This document shows positions 8,331 to 16,026 of a DNA stretch of 62,908 bases, piece after piece. Every line of letters starts with the position of its first letter. The first letter of the stretch is position 1. Position numbers and translations under genes: made by a program. The notes under the pieces were generated by a model, which was given only the letters and a program-made list of their open reading frames with translations, made no database searches and was not told the origin of the DNA. The stretch is from Agrobacterium leguminum (GTDB lineage: Bacteria; Pseudomonadota; Alphaproteobacteria; Rhizobiales; Rhizobiaceae), in contig NZ_JADQWB010000023.1 of the NCBI RefSeq assembly GCF_015704895.1, positions 1 to 62,908 of the forward strand, in the 5' to 3' direction.

Positions 8331-9515
8331 TCACCCCTCGTTGCGGCAAGCTTCCACATAGGGATCGGTCAGGTCTTTCATTTCGAGACCGTCCGACCTG
8401 AGGCTCCAGACACCGTTCGCATCCGGTGCCACTTCAAGGCTGAGATAGCGATCGATGGGGAAATGATTGCGGGCAAGCTTGTAGCGGCCACGCACGGAGT
8501 CGTAGTCAGCCTTGGCGAGCGCCGCACGCACCGCATCGGTCGCGGAGATATCGCCGCCCGCCTGCTCCACCGCCGCTTTGACATACGGGATAAGATCATA
8601 GGCGGCCGCCGCGTAATTCGAAGGCACGCGGTTATATTTCGCCTTGAAATCGGCAACGAAGCGCTGGTTGGCGGGTGTTGCAAGATCCGGCGACCAGTAA
8701 TCCGCCGAGCTTGACCCCAGAACCGCATCGATCTTCGCTTCCTGAAGCTTCGGCAGCGCGATCTGGTCCATGGTATAGACGCTGTAAAGCTTGACCTTCT
8801 TGCTCAGTCCCGATTGTTCGAACTGGCGCGCGAAAATCGCGGCGCGGCCGGGATAGAAGGCGAAAAGCGCGTCCGCGCCCGATGCCGCCACCTTGGCGAA
8901 TTCCGCCGAAAAATCGAGCTGCGGATCATCGCCCCATTTGGTGAAATCGCGACCAGCCACTTCCCCGCCAAAACTGCTTTCCACCCCGGCGGCCATGTCC
9001 TTGCCGGCGGTATAGTTGGGCGCCATCACATAAAGCTTCTTCACCCCGCGCTCGTTCATGACCTTGCCGAGCGCAATCGGCACCATGTCGTTCTGGCCGC
9101 GCAGCGAAAAGAAATTGGGGCTGCAAAGCTTGCCGGCAAGCTCGGAAGGCCCGGCATTGGTGCTGATCAGAAATTTGCCGGAATCGAGCACCGATTTGCG
9201 CGCCGCCATCAGCACGTTGGACCAGATGAAACCCGCGACGATATCGACGCCGTCCTGGCGCACCAGCTTCTCCGCCTTCTGGCGGCCGAGTTCCGGCTTC
9301 AGCCCGTCATCTTCGAAAACGACCTCGATCGGATGGCCGGCGATCTTGCCGCCGGAATGTTCGACCGCGAGCTTGACGGCATCGACCATATCGTTGCCGA
9401 TGGATGCGGCGGGCGTGGTCAGCGTGGTGATGAAACCGATCTTGATCGGCTCCTGTGCGCCCGCCGTTCCGCTCATGAGCAAGGCGGACAGGGCCGCTGC
9501 TACGAAACGTTTCAT
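8331..9515 (-). CDS. ABC transporter substrate-binding protein, LivJ/Peripla_BP_6 family (copy 2)
   Basis: 394 aa. The start at 9515 gives a clean signal peptide, MKRFVAAALSALLMSGTAGA, before QEPIKIGFITTLTTPAASIG, and it has a GGGAGGGAG ribosome site. This is the binding protein of the adjacent LivHMGF transporter. It is clearly paralogous to the protein at 2827-4020, with the same core blocks FTKWGDDPQLDFSAEF and ALFAFYPGR, so one arose from the other or both were recruited together. Located directly after the maleylpyruvate isomerase gene in the catabolic operon, it most likely binds an aromatic acid such as salicylate (inference). Confidence 0.89.
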   Translation of the reverse strand: MKRFVAAALSALLMSGTAGAQEPIKIGFITTLTTPAASIGNDMVDAVKLAVEHSGGKIAGHPIEVVFEDDGLKPELGRQKAEKLVRQDGVDIVAGFIWSNVLMAARKSVLDSGKFLISTNAGPSELAGKLCSPNFFSLRGQNDMVPIALGKVMNERGVKKLYVMAPNYTAGKDMAAGVESSFGGEVAGRDFTKWGDDPQLDFSAEFAKVAASGADALFAFYPGRAAIFARQFEQSGLSKKVKLYSVYTMDQIALPKLQEAKIDAVLGSSSADYWSPDLATPANQRFVADFKAKYNRVPSNYAAAAYDLIPYVKAAVEQAGGDISATDAVRAALAKADYDSVRGRYKLARNHFPIDRYLSLEVAPDANGVWSLRSDGLEMKDLTDPYVEACRNEG

Positions 9516-9546
9516 TGTGTTCTCCCTCCCTGAAAACATAATTTCG

Positions 9547-10197
9547 TTATTCGTTATCCGGCTGATTGACCGGCGCCGCCTTGCGGAAAGCCTCCAGTTC
9601 CGAAAGCGCCTGCCCGATCCTGCCGATATGCGGATAGGCCTCCATATCCACATCGAAACGCCTGTTGTTGACGAGCTGCGCCGCAAGGCAGATATCCGCC
9701 AGCGTCACGCTGTCGCCATGGCAGAACCGGCCGGTTTCCGGCTCTGTCGCAAGCCGTTGCTCCAGCGCCGCGAAGGTCTCGGCCACCCAATGCCGGAACC
9801 ACGCGGCCTGCGCTTTTTCATCGGCGCCAAAATGCTCCCTGAGATAGGCCAGAACCCTGAGATTGTTGATCGGATGGATCTCGAGGGCGATCATCTGCGC
9901 GAGGCTGCGCACGCGCTGACGCCCTTCGGCATCCTTCGGCAACAAAGCCGGCTCCGGAATTTTCTCCTCCAGAAATTCGATGATCGCGAGCGACTGCGTA
10001 TAGGTTTCGCCATCGGTCCAGGTGAGCGCCGGCACGAGACCCTGCGGGTTGAGCCTGAGAAAACGGTCGGACCGCTGCTCGCCCTTGCGCAGGTGGAACG
10101 CTTCGTAATCATAGTCCACACCCTTGAGCGCCAGCGCGATCCTGACGCGATAGGAGGTGGAGCTTCTGAAATAATTATGCAGGATCGGCCGGCTCAT
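9547..10197 (-). CDS. maiA: Maleylpyruvate/maleylacetoacetate isomerase, zeta-class GST fold
   Basis: 216 aa, the usual length. The N-terminal thioredoxin-like domain carries the zeta-class motif as SSTSYRVRIALALKG (residues 12-26; a Thr replaces the common Cys), then NPQGLVPAL and QSLAIIEFLEE. The C-terminal helical domain has ALEIHPINNLRVL. These enzymes use glutathione to isomerise the cis double bond of maleylpyruvate or maleylacetoacetate. Next to fumarylpyruvate hydrolase and gentisate genes, maleylpyruvate is the likely substrate. Start and stop overlap with the hydrolase gene (ATGA) indicates coupling. A second, unrelated isomerase is at 15220-16005. Confidence 0.87.
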   Translation of the reverse strand: MSRPILHNYFRSSTSYRVRIALALKGVDYDYEAFHLRKGEQRSDRFLRLNPQGLVPALTWTDGETYTQSLAIIEFLEEKIPEPALLPKDAEGRQRVRSLAQMIALEIHPINNLRVLAYLREHFGADEKAQAAWFRHWVAETFAALEQRLATEPETGRFCHGDSVTLADICLAAQLVNNRRFDVDMEAYPHIGRIGQALSELEAFRKAAPVNQPDNE

Positions 10198-10922
10198 GCG
10201 GCCTTCCCCGCGCGCCGGGCGGCGGATGCGGGCTCCACGATCTCGATGGCGATCTCACCCAGCCCGTCGATGCCGCCGGTCACCCTGTCTCCCGGCACAA
10301 TCGCGCCGACACCCGCAGGCGTTCCCGTCATGATGATATCGCCGCGCTTCAGCGACATGGAGCGCGACAGGATGGAAACGATTTCCGGCACATCCCAGAT
10401 CAGCTCGGCAATATCGGCTTCCTGCCGGCTCGCACCGTTGACCGCAAGCCAGATCCGCCCCTGCGACGGATGACCCACCTGCGCGGCGCGGCGGAGGGGC
10501 GCGATGGGAGCGGAAAGATCGAAGGCCTTGCCCCAATCCCAGGGCCGTCCCTTGTCGCGCGCCGCCAGTTGCAGATCGCGGCGGGTAAGGTCGATGCCCA
10601 CGCCATAACCCCAGACCATATCGAGGGCCGCTTCCTGCGGCACATCCACGCAATCCTGGCCGATCGCCACGACAAGCTCGATCTCGTAGTGGAAATCCTC
10701 GGTCTCCGGCGGATAGGGTATCGTGCTGCCATTATCGACCACGGCGTCCGCCGGCTTGGTGAAAAAGAACGGCGGTTCGCGGTCCGGATCCTTGCCCATT
10801 TCACGGGCATGGGCGGCGTAGTTTCGGCCGACGCAGAATATGCGCCGCACCGGGAAACGGCTCTCGCTGTCATGGATGGCAATGGATGCCGGGGCCGGGG
10901 GATCGAATTCGAAATCGCTCAT
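10194..10922 (-). CDS. Fumarylpyruvate hydrolase, FAH family
   Basis: 242 aa single FAH domain. Features are FCVGRNYAAHAREMG near residue 30, FFFTKPADAVV, the acidic metal ligands in EDFHYEIELVVAIG and the later GVGIDLTRRDLQ, plus IIMTGTPAGVG near the C-terminus. It hydrolyses fumarylpyruvate to fumarate and pyruvate, the last step of gentisate breakdown. The start at 10922 (MSDFEFDPPAP) matches the usual N-terminus; only a weak GGAAAA lies upstream. The overlap with maiA supports consecutive steps. A fumarylacetoacetate-type substrate cannot be ruled out from sequence, but every neighbour points to gentisate. Confidence 0.87.
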   Translation of the reverse strand: MSDFEFDPPAPASIAIHDSESRFPVRRIFCVGRNYAAHAREMGKDPDREPPFFFTKPADAVVDNGSTIPYPPETEDFHYEIELVVAIGQDCVDVPQEAALDMVWGYGVGIDLTRRDLQLAARDKGRPWDWGKAFDLSAPIAPLRRAAQVGHPSQGRIWLAVNGASRQEADIAELIWDVPEIVSILSRSMSLKRGDIIMTGTPAGVGAIVPGDRVTGGIDGLGEIAIEIVEPASAARRAGKAA

Positions 10923-11010
10923 GGGTTTTCCAATCTGTCCTTTATCCGGGTCTGAAAGCCGCAAAAGCGGCGTCAGACCATCTCGTGTTCCTGTCGGGGC
11001 CAGCGTGTCC

Positions 11011-12678
11011 TCAATGGACGCGCTCAGCGCTCAGATCGATTTTCCGCAGGGTCTGCCGATCGATCTTGCCGGTTCCCGTCTTCGGCAATTCCTGGAAGAA
11101 AATGACGCTGCGGGGATATTTGTAGGGCAGCAGCGTCTTCTTGACGTGTTGCTTGAGCGTCTCGGCGGCGCTCGCCTCATCCGCATCCGGCTGTTCTAGA
11201 ACGACAAAAGCCTGAAGCGTCATCCGCCGGTCGGCCATTTCCACCGCCAGCACCGCGCATTCGCGCACCAGCGGATGGTCAGCGAGGCAAAGCTCCACTT
11301 CCAGCGGATAGACCCACTGGCCCGAAACCTTGATGAATTCATCGGCGCGGCCGAGGAAATAATAGAACCCGTCGGCATCGCGCTTCATGCGGTCGGAGGT
11401 GTAGATCCAGCCATCGCCGCGCATGGTTTCAGCGGTTTTGTCGGGTCGGTTCCAGTAAAACGGCGCGTTGGAATCGCCGCGCACCCATAGGACACCGCTT
11501 TCGCCATCCGGCACCTCGTTACCGTCGGGATCGCGCAGCGAAATCTCGTAACCCGGCACACGCAGCCCGGCAGCGCCAGGCCGCCGCATCTCTTTCGTAT
11601 TCGAAAGATAGATATGCAGCACCTCGGTGGAACCGAGACCTTCGACAATGTCGTGACCCGACAGTGCCCGCCAGGCTTCCGCCACCTCATTGGCCAGCAC
11701 TTCCGCCGCCGAAAGGCAGAGTTTCAGGCTGGAAAGATCGGCTCCGGCCGCCTCCGGCGCATTGATAAGCGACGTATAGAGCGTCGGCAGCCCGAAGAAA
11801 TGCGTCGGCCGATAACGCCGGATCGCATCGAAGACCACATCGGCCTTCGGCTGCCCCGGAACAAGAACGCTGGTCGCCCCGACCGAAAAGGGAAAGGTCA
11901 GCGAATTGCCGAGACCATAAGCGAAGAAAATCTTCGGAACCGAAAAACAGATATCGTCGGGCGAGATATCCAGAACATGATGCCCGAAGGATTGCGCCGT
12001 AAAAGCCATGTCGTGCTGCAGATGGACAATGCCCTTCGGACGCCCGGTGGAACCGGAGGAATATTGCCAGAAGGCCATATCGTCACGCCGCGTCGGCGCC
12101 GCTTCAAGCTCCGTGCCGGCATCGGCGAGGAATGTCCAGGCTTCGACCGCCGGCACCGGGCAATCGGCCGGAACCGGGCCGTTCGTCACGACCACCTTTT
12201 CCAGCAGCGTATCGGTGCAGGCGACAGTGTCGAAACGGGAGGCGAAAGCGGCATCGACGATGGCGATACGCGCCGAGGAATCCTGCAGATAGAAATTCAA
12301 AAGGTCGGGCGGCGTCAGCGTATTGATGAGCAGCGGCACGAGGCCGGCCCGAAGCGCACCGAACAAAGCCGCCGGACAGGCGGGCGTGTCATCGAGAAAC
12401 AGCAGCACCCTTTCGCCATGGCCAAGACCGGCTTCAATCAAGGCATTGCCGAAACGGCAGGCATCGGCGCAGAGCTCGGCATAGGTGCGGGTTCCGGCTG
12501 GGCCGATCACGGCCGGATGATCGCCTCGGCCCCTTTCCAGATTATCGAAAAGGATGGTGCTGGCATTGTAGATTTCCGGCATGGAAAAGCCGATTTCGAG
12601 ACTGCCGGCGGCATTGCGCGGCACCCCGTCTTCGGGCGGCTGCGGCAGGGTTTCGTAAAGCTTGGCCTGAACGATCAT
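11011..12678 (-). CDS. Aryl-CoA ligase, likely salicylate-CoA ligase
   Basis: 555 aa adenylate-forming enzyme of the benzoate/hydroxybenzoate-CoA ligase type. The AMP-binding P-loop is YSSGSTGRPKGIVH near residue 205; other motifs are GLGSTEVLHIYLSN, GDGWIYTSDRMKRDADG and the C-terminal catalytic Lys in GTGKIDRQTLRK. It would activate an aromatic acid with ATP and CoA. It lies 11 bp after the monooxygenase gene whose closest recognisable relatives act on aryl-CoA thioesters, and a thioesterase gene is divergent. That trio matches the SdgA/SdgC/SdgB salicylate route known from Streptomyces. The specificity for salicylate is inference; benzoate or another hydroxybenzoate is possible. Confidence 0.83.
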   Translation of the reverse strand: MIVQAKLYETLPQPPEDGVPRNAAGSLEIGFSMPEIYNASTILFDNLERGRGDHPAVIGPAGTRTYAELCADACRFGNALIEAGLGHGERVLLFLDDTPACPAALFGALRAGLVPLLINTLTPPDLLNFYLQDSSARIAIVDAAFASRFDTVACTDTLLEKVVVTNGPVPADCPVPAVEAWTFLADAGTELEAAPTRRDDMAFWQYSSGSTGRPKGIVHLQHDMAFTAQSFGHHVLDISPDDICFSVPKIFFAYGLGNSLTFPFSVGATSVLVPGQPKADVVFDAIRRYRPTHFFGLPTLYTSLINAPEAAGADLSSLKLCLSAAEVLANEVAEAWRALSGHDIVEGLGSTEVLHIYLSNTKEMRRPGAAGLRVPGYEISLRDPDGNEVPDGESGVLWVRGDSNAPFYWNRPDKTAETMRGDGWIYTSDRMKRDADGFYYFLGRADEFIKVSGQWVYPLEVELCLADHPLVRECAVLAVEMADRRMTLQAFVVLEQPDADEASAAETLKQHVKKTLLPYKYPRSVIFFQELPKTGTGKIDRQTLRKIDLSAERVH

Positions 12679-12689
12679 ATCTTCCTCCT

Positions 12690-13832
12690 TCAGGCGGCCG
12701 GGCGCGGACGCGAGGCGTCGTAGCGCTGCATGAAACGCGGGGACATCGACCGCAGCCGCTCATCGTCGATACGGCCGGAGCGAGTGATGTAACTATGGGC
12801 GAAATCGACCGGCGAAAGGCGCATATGTTTTGGAACATCCGCATACCAGCCGGCGCTTTCACGCGCGGCCCGCACCAGCTTTTCCACCACCGGCTGCCTT
12901 TCGGCCTGATAGTGCTCAAGGGCATCGCGCACATCGCCAGGATGCGCTTCGAGCGCCTTTACCAGCGCCAGAACATCCTCGAGCGCCAGCCGGGTGCCGG
13001 ATCCGATGGAATAATGCGCGGTGTGCAAGGCGTCGCCGATCAACACCATGTTGCGATGCGACCAGCGCCCGTTCCATATCCACGGGAAATTGCGCCAGGT
13101 GGACTTGTTGGCGACGAGCCCGTGGCCATCGAGCGTTTCGGCGAAAATCGCCTCGCAGCGCGCCTTGCTGTCTTCGGGGCCGAGCCGATCGAAGCCTGCT
13201 TTCAGCCAACTTTCACGATCGCACTCGACGATGAAAGTGCTCATGGTTGGCGAATAACGATAGTGGTGGGCATTGAAAGCGCCGAATTCTGTCTCGACAA
13301 AAGTCTGTGTCAGCGTTTCGAAGCGCTTGGTGGTGCCGAACCAGACGAATTTCTCATCGAGATAGGTAAGCGACGTCTGGAAATCGCCTTCAAAGGCGCG
13401 GCGCACCAGCGAATTGACGCCATCGGCGGCAACGACAAGGTCGTAACCATCGAGTTCCGACACCGACTGCACTGTCGTTGAAAACGAAAGCTCCACACCT
13501 GCGGCGCGCGCCCTTTCCGTCAACAGCAGGATAAGGTCGAGGCGGCCGATGGCCGAAAACCCGACGCCATCCAGCGCAACACTCTCACCACGATGGACGA
13601 GGGTGATATCCGACCAGGTCTCCATGCGGGCCGTGACAAGGTCCGCCGTTTCCGGATCGTCGGTACGCAGGAAATCCATGGCCTTTGCCGAAAACACGAC
13701 ACCGAAACCGAAAGTCGCCCCTTCCGGATTGTGCTCGAACACCTTCACGACGTCGGCCGGATGCCGCCTTTTCCACAGACCGGCGAAATAAAGCCCTCCC
13801 GGCCCACCGCCGATAACAGCCACCCGCTTCAT
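12690..13832 (-). CDS. FAD monooxygenase, likely salicylyl-CoA 5-hydroxylase
   Basis: 380 aa group-A flavoprotein hydroxylase. FAD dinucleotide motif GGGPGGLYFA at residues 8-17, then VKVFEHNPEGATFGFGVVFS. That pattern is characteristic of the salicylyl-CoA 5-hydroxylase / anthraniloyl-CoA monooxygenase branch, not of 3-hydroxybenzoate 6-hydroxylase. The second FAD motif is GDALHTAHYSIGSG. Start chosen at the second ATG (13832), because GGGAGG abuts the first one. First gene of the leftward operon, placed under the shared operator-like site at 13876-13904. Predicted to turn salicylyl-CoA into gentisyl-CoA. The family call is firm; the exact acyl-CoA substrate is inferred. Confidence 0.83.
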   Translation of the reverse strand: MKRVAVIGGGPGGLYFAGLWKRRHPADVVKVFEHNPEGATFGFGVVFSAKAMDFLRTDDPETADLVTARMETWSDITLVHRGESVALDGVGFSAIGRLDLILLLTERARAAGVELSFSTTVQSVSELDGYDLVVAADGVNSLVRRAFEGDFQTSLTYLDEKFVWFGTTKRFETLTQTFVETEFGAFNAHHYRYSPTMSTFIVECDRESWLKAGFDRLGPEDSKARCEAIFAETLDGHGLVANKSTWRNFPWIWNGRWSHRNMVLIGDALHTAHYSIGSGTRLALEDVLALVKALEAHPGDVRDALEHYQAERQPVVEKLVRAARESAGWYADVPKHMRLSPVDFAHSYITRSGRIDDERLRSMSPRFMQRYDASRPRPAA

Positions 13833-13875
13833 GCGCATCCTCCCTCACGCAATTGCTTTTCATCAATCTAGCGGA

Positions 13876-13904
13876 TATTACGTATAGTGCAATAGATTTT
13901 ATGG
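13876..13904 (+). promoter_or_regulatory. IclR-type operator-like site, copy 1
   Basis: TATTACGTA followed by the imperfect palindrome TAGTGCAATAGATTTTATGG (13885-13904). It sits in the 82-bp gap between the divergent monooxygenase operon and the thioesterase-iclR pair. A close copy in the same orientation lies upstream of gentisate dioxygenase at 17212-17240. Two copies at the two predicted IclR-controlled promoters, and none seen elsewhere in the island, suggest a regulator binding site. Confidence 0.65.
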
Positions 13905-13914
13905 AGCGCAACGA

Positions 13915-14316
13915 ATGAAAACCTTCGCAACGGAAATCACAGTGGAATGGGGGGATTGCGACGAGGCGGGCATCGTTTTTTATCCGAACTATTTCTATTG
14001 GCTAGATTGCACCTTCCAGAGGCTGCTGCGTTCGCAAAATCTGGGGCAACGGCAGAACAGGGCGGAATTCGGCGCGGTGACGCCGCTTGTGGATGTCGGC
14101 CTGCAGTTCAAGGCGCCGGCCCGCTATGACGATACGCTTCGCATCGAGGCCACTATTGCGGAATGGCAGGAACGCAGGTTCCGCATCGCCTATCGCATTT
14201 TTTCCGGTGAAAAGATCATCGCGGAGGGTTATGAGGTTCGGGCATGGGCAACCATGACGGATAATGGTCTCAAGGGCGCGCCCATATCCGCGGAATTCAG
14301 GAGGCGACTACAATGA
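13915..14316 (+). CDS. 4HBT hot-dog thioesterase, likely gentisyl-CoA thioesterase
   Basis: 133 aa, the usual size of a single hot-dog-fold 4-hydroxybenzoyl-CoA thioesterase. The active-site stretch VEWGDCDEAGIVFYPNYF has the catalytic Asp near residue 16; the later VDVGLQFKAPARYDD forms the sheet edge. It is divergent from the aryl-CoA ligase/monooxygenase operon, so it most likely releases free gentisate from gentisyl-CoA before ring cleavage. It overlaps iclR by 4 bp (ATGA), which ties it to the regulator. Substrate assignment is from context. Confidence 0.82.
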   Translation: MKTFATEITVEWGDCDEAGIVFYPNYFYWLDCTFQRLLRSQNLGQRQNRAEFGAVTPLVDVGLQFKAPARYDDTLRIEATIAEWQERRFRIAYRIFSGEKIIAEGYEVRAWATMTDNGLKGAPISAEFRRRLQ

Positions 14317-15143
14317 ACGGCGAGGACGATGTCGACAACGAGGCTTCGGGCAACGGCAATGCCCGCGGCGGCATTCAGGCTCTCGATGCGGCTCTGACCG
14401 TGCTGCATGCGCTTGCCGATTTCGAAGGGCCTGCCGCATTGATCGACATCGCCCGGGCGGTATCCATGCCATCCAGCAAGGTCCATCGTTATCTCGCCAG
14501 TTTCATCCATGCCGGTTTTGTCCGGCAGACCCAGCGATCCGGCCGTTACGAGCTGGGGCCGTTTGCGGCTTCTCTCGGCATCGCCGCGCTCGGCCGCAGC
14601 GATTTCGTCAATCAGGCCGCCGATGCGCTGCCGGACCTCGTGGAACAGACGGGCCTGACGGTGCTGCTCACCGTATGGGGCAGCCAGGGCGCGACCGTGA
14701 TCCGCTGGTGCCGGGCGCCGAGCCCGATGGTGACATCCTTCGGCCTCGGCAGCAGCCTGCCGCTTCTCACTTCCTCCAGCGGCCGGGTCTTTCTCGCCTT
14801 TCTGCCACGCCACGTCACCGCCGCCCGGCTTTATCTCGAGGTCGAACGCGCGATGGATGCAGGCCTCTCCTGGCCTGATCTCGATCTTAGCGGCGCAAGC
14901 ATCGACCGGCTGGCGGAAACCATTCGCGCCGATGGTTTTGCCAGCGTCGACGGCCGCTACGTCCCCGGCCTTCGGGCGGTGGCGGCGCCCGTCATCAACT
15001 GGCAGGGCGAGGCGGAAGCTGCCGTTACCTTAATCAGCAACTCCGAGCAGATCCTGTCGGCGGATAATCCCGCCGTGCGCCAGCTGCTTGATTTTACAAC
15101 AGCCATATCCAGCCGGCGGCAATGGCCTTCGTCGAAGGCCTAA
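14313..15143 (+). CDS. IclR-family transcriptional regulator
   Basis: 276 aa. The N-terminal winged HTH (about residues 22-85) contains GGIQALDAALTVLHALADFE and LIDIARAVSMPSSKVHRYLA. The C-terminal IclR effector domain has VWGSQGATVIRW, LPLLTSSSGRVFLAFL, DGRYVPGLRAVAAPV and ISNSEQ. IclR proteins often regulate aromatic catabolism in response to the substrate. It is co-transcribed with the thioesterase, and a repeated palindromic site lies at both divergent aromatic promoters (13876-13904, 17212-17240). It is therefore the best candidate regulator of the salicylate-gentisate genes and of itself. Confidence 0.89.
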   Translation: MNGEDDVDNEASGNGNARGGIQALDAALTVLHALADFEGPAALIDIARAVSMPSSKVHRYLASFIHAGFVRQTQRSGRYELGPFAASLGIAALGRSDFVNQAADALPDLVEQTGLTVLLTVWGSQGATVIRWCRAPSPMVTSFGLGSSLPLLTSSSGRVFLAFLPRHVTAARLYLEVERAMDAGLSWPDLDLSGASIDRLAETIRADGFASVDGRYVPGLRAVAAPVINWQGEAEAAVTLISNSEQILSADNPAVRQLLDFTTAISSRRQWPSSKA

Positions 15144-15220
15144 AGCGCGTCGCGCTTAATCTCTTTGTTTTCATGCATGTCGTTATCCCGAAACCGCTGC
15201 ACACTTCGGGCGACATGCAT
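15144..15220. repeat. Rhizobial-type intergenic hairpin repeat, copy A
   Basis: A short hairpin AGCGCG-T-CGCGCT (15144-15156) with a T-rich tail is followed by a nested hairpin. The outer stem is ATGCATGTCG (15173-15182) with CGACATGCAT (15211-15220); the inner stem is CCCGAA with TTCGGG around an ACCGCTGCACAC loop. It sits between convergent iclR and the isomerase gene, and its last base is in the isomerase stop codon. Probably a dispersed palindromic element that also acts as a bidirectional terminator. Confidence 0.7.
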
Positions 15221-16005
15221 TAGGGCCTCTCCGGCCAGAAGGGCGGATCTGCAATTTCGCCGTTGAAAACAAGGCTGCAGCGCGGGCCACGTCCCGTCAG
15301 CCACCGAAGCAGGTCAACGGCCGGCCCGCTGACCGAGTTTTTGCCTGAGCCGATGACGATGGAGCCCACCCTGTCCGTCGGCTTCAGCGTCAATGAGAAC
15401 GGCTGGCCGCGCATGTCCAGCGCCTGCGCCGCCTCTCGAAGAAGGCGATCCACCACTTCGGACGGAACATCCAGCAGGGAGGCCCCATTGTCGAGATCGA
15501 CGGCGCAGAGCCATATTTCCCGGGTCCGCAGCCAGGGTGTCTGAGCGATCTCGACAAGACCGCCATTCAGGGGCTCCACCTGCGCCCGCCACCCCGCCCC
15601 ATCGAGATCGCGCCACTCGACATCCAGATGCACCTGCGAATGTTTGAAAAGGTACCGCAGCGCATGGGCCGGCAGGCTTGCGCCGAAGGCGATATCCTCG
15701 TTCTGCGCTTCCGGCTCTTCCAGCATTTCCCGTCGCCGCCCAAGGCGCGCCGCCTCGACCAGCCGAGCAAGCGCCCGTGCCTGAAAACCGACATGGGCAA
15801 TCACGTGTCGCCTGGTCCAGCCGGGAACGAGCGAAGGAAGAGCGAGCTCGCCATCGGAGAGTTCGTTCAATTTTCTCGCGAAATAAGCAGTCCCCAGCCG
15901 TGCATATCGCAATTCGGCGGCCGGCGCCGCAGACGAATCGTAACGGGCGCCAGCCCCCAGACGTTGACGCAGTTCCAAACGGGCGTCGGTGAGATCAGAA
16001 GACAT
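15220..16005 (-). CDS. Maleylpyruvate isomerase, mycothiol-dependent/DinB-like fold
   Basis: 261 aa, matching the mycothiol-dependent maleylpyruvate isomerase family: an N-terminal DinB-like four-helix domain and a C-terminal sterol-carrier-like domain. The N-terminal block ELSDGELALPSLVPGWTRRH is followed by HVGFQARALARLVEA; the His residues of the metal site include those in RRHVIAHVGF and in HSQVHLDVEW. The C-terminal part has DLLRWLTGRGP. It follows gentisate dioxygenase by 21 bp. A member of this mainly actinobacterial family in a proteobacterium that already has a GST-type isomerase in the same island is odd; the thiol cofactor is unknown. The start at 16005 is the only good one seen. 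Confidence 0.8.
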   Translation of the reverse strand: MSSDLTDARLELRQRLGAGARYDSSAAPAAELRYARLGTAYFARKLNELSDGELALPSLVPGWTRRHVIAHVGFQARALARLVEAARLGRRREMLEEPEAQNEDIAFGASLPAHALRYLFKHSQVHLDVEWRDLDGAGWRAQVEPLNGGLVEIAQTPWLRTREIWLCAVDLDNGASLLDVPSEVVDRLLREAAQALDMRGQPFSLTLKPTDRVGSIVIGSGKNSVSGPAVDLLRWLTGRGPRCSLVFNGEIADPPFWPERP

Positions 16006-16026
16006 CGTCCATTACTCCCGGTCGCG

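Noticed and set aside
12690..13832. Calling the FAD monooxygenase a 3-hydroxybenzoate 6-hydroxylase
   Set aside because: The N-terminal pattern after the FAD motif (VFEHNPEGATFGFGVVFS) is that of the aryl-CoA hydroxylase branch, and a CoA ligase and thioesterase are adjacent.
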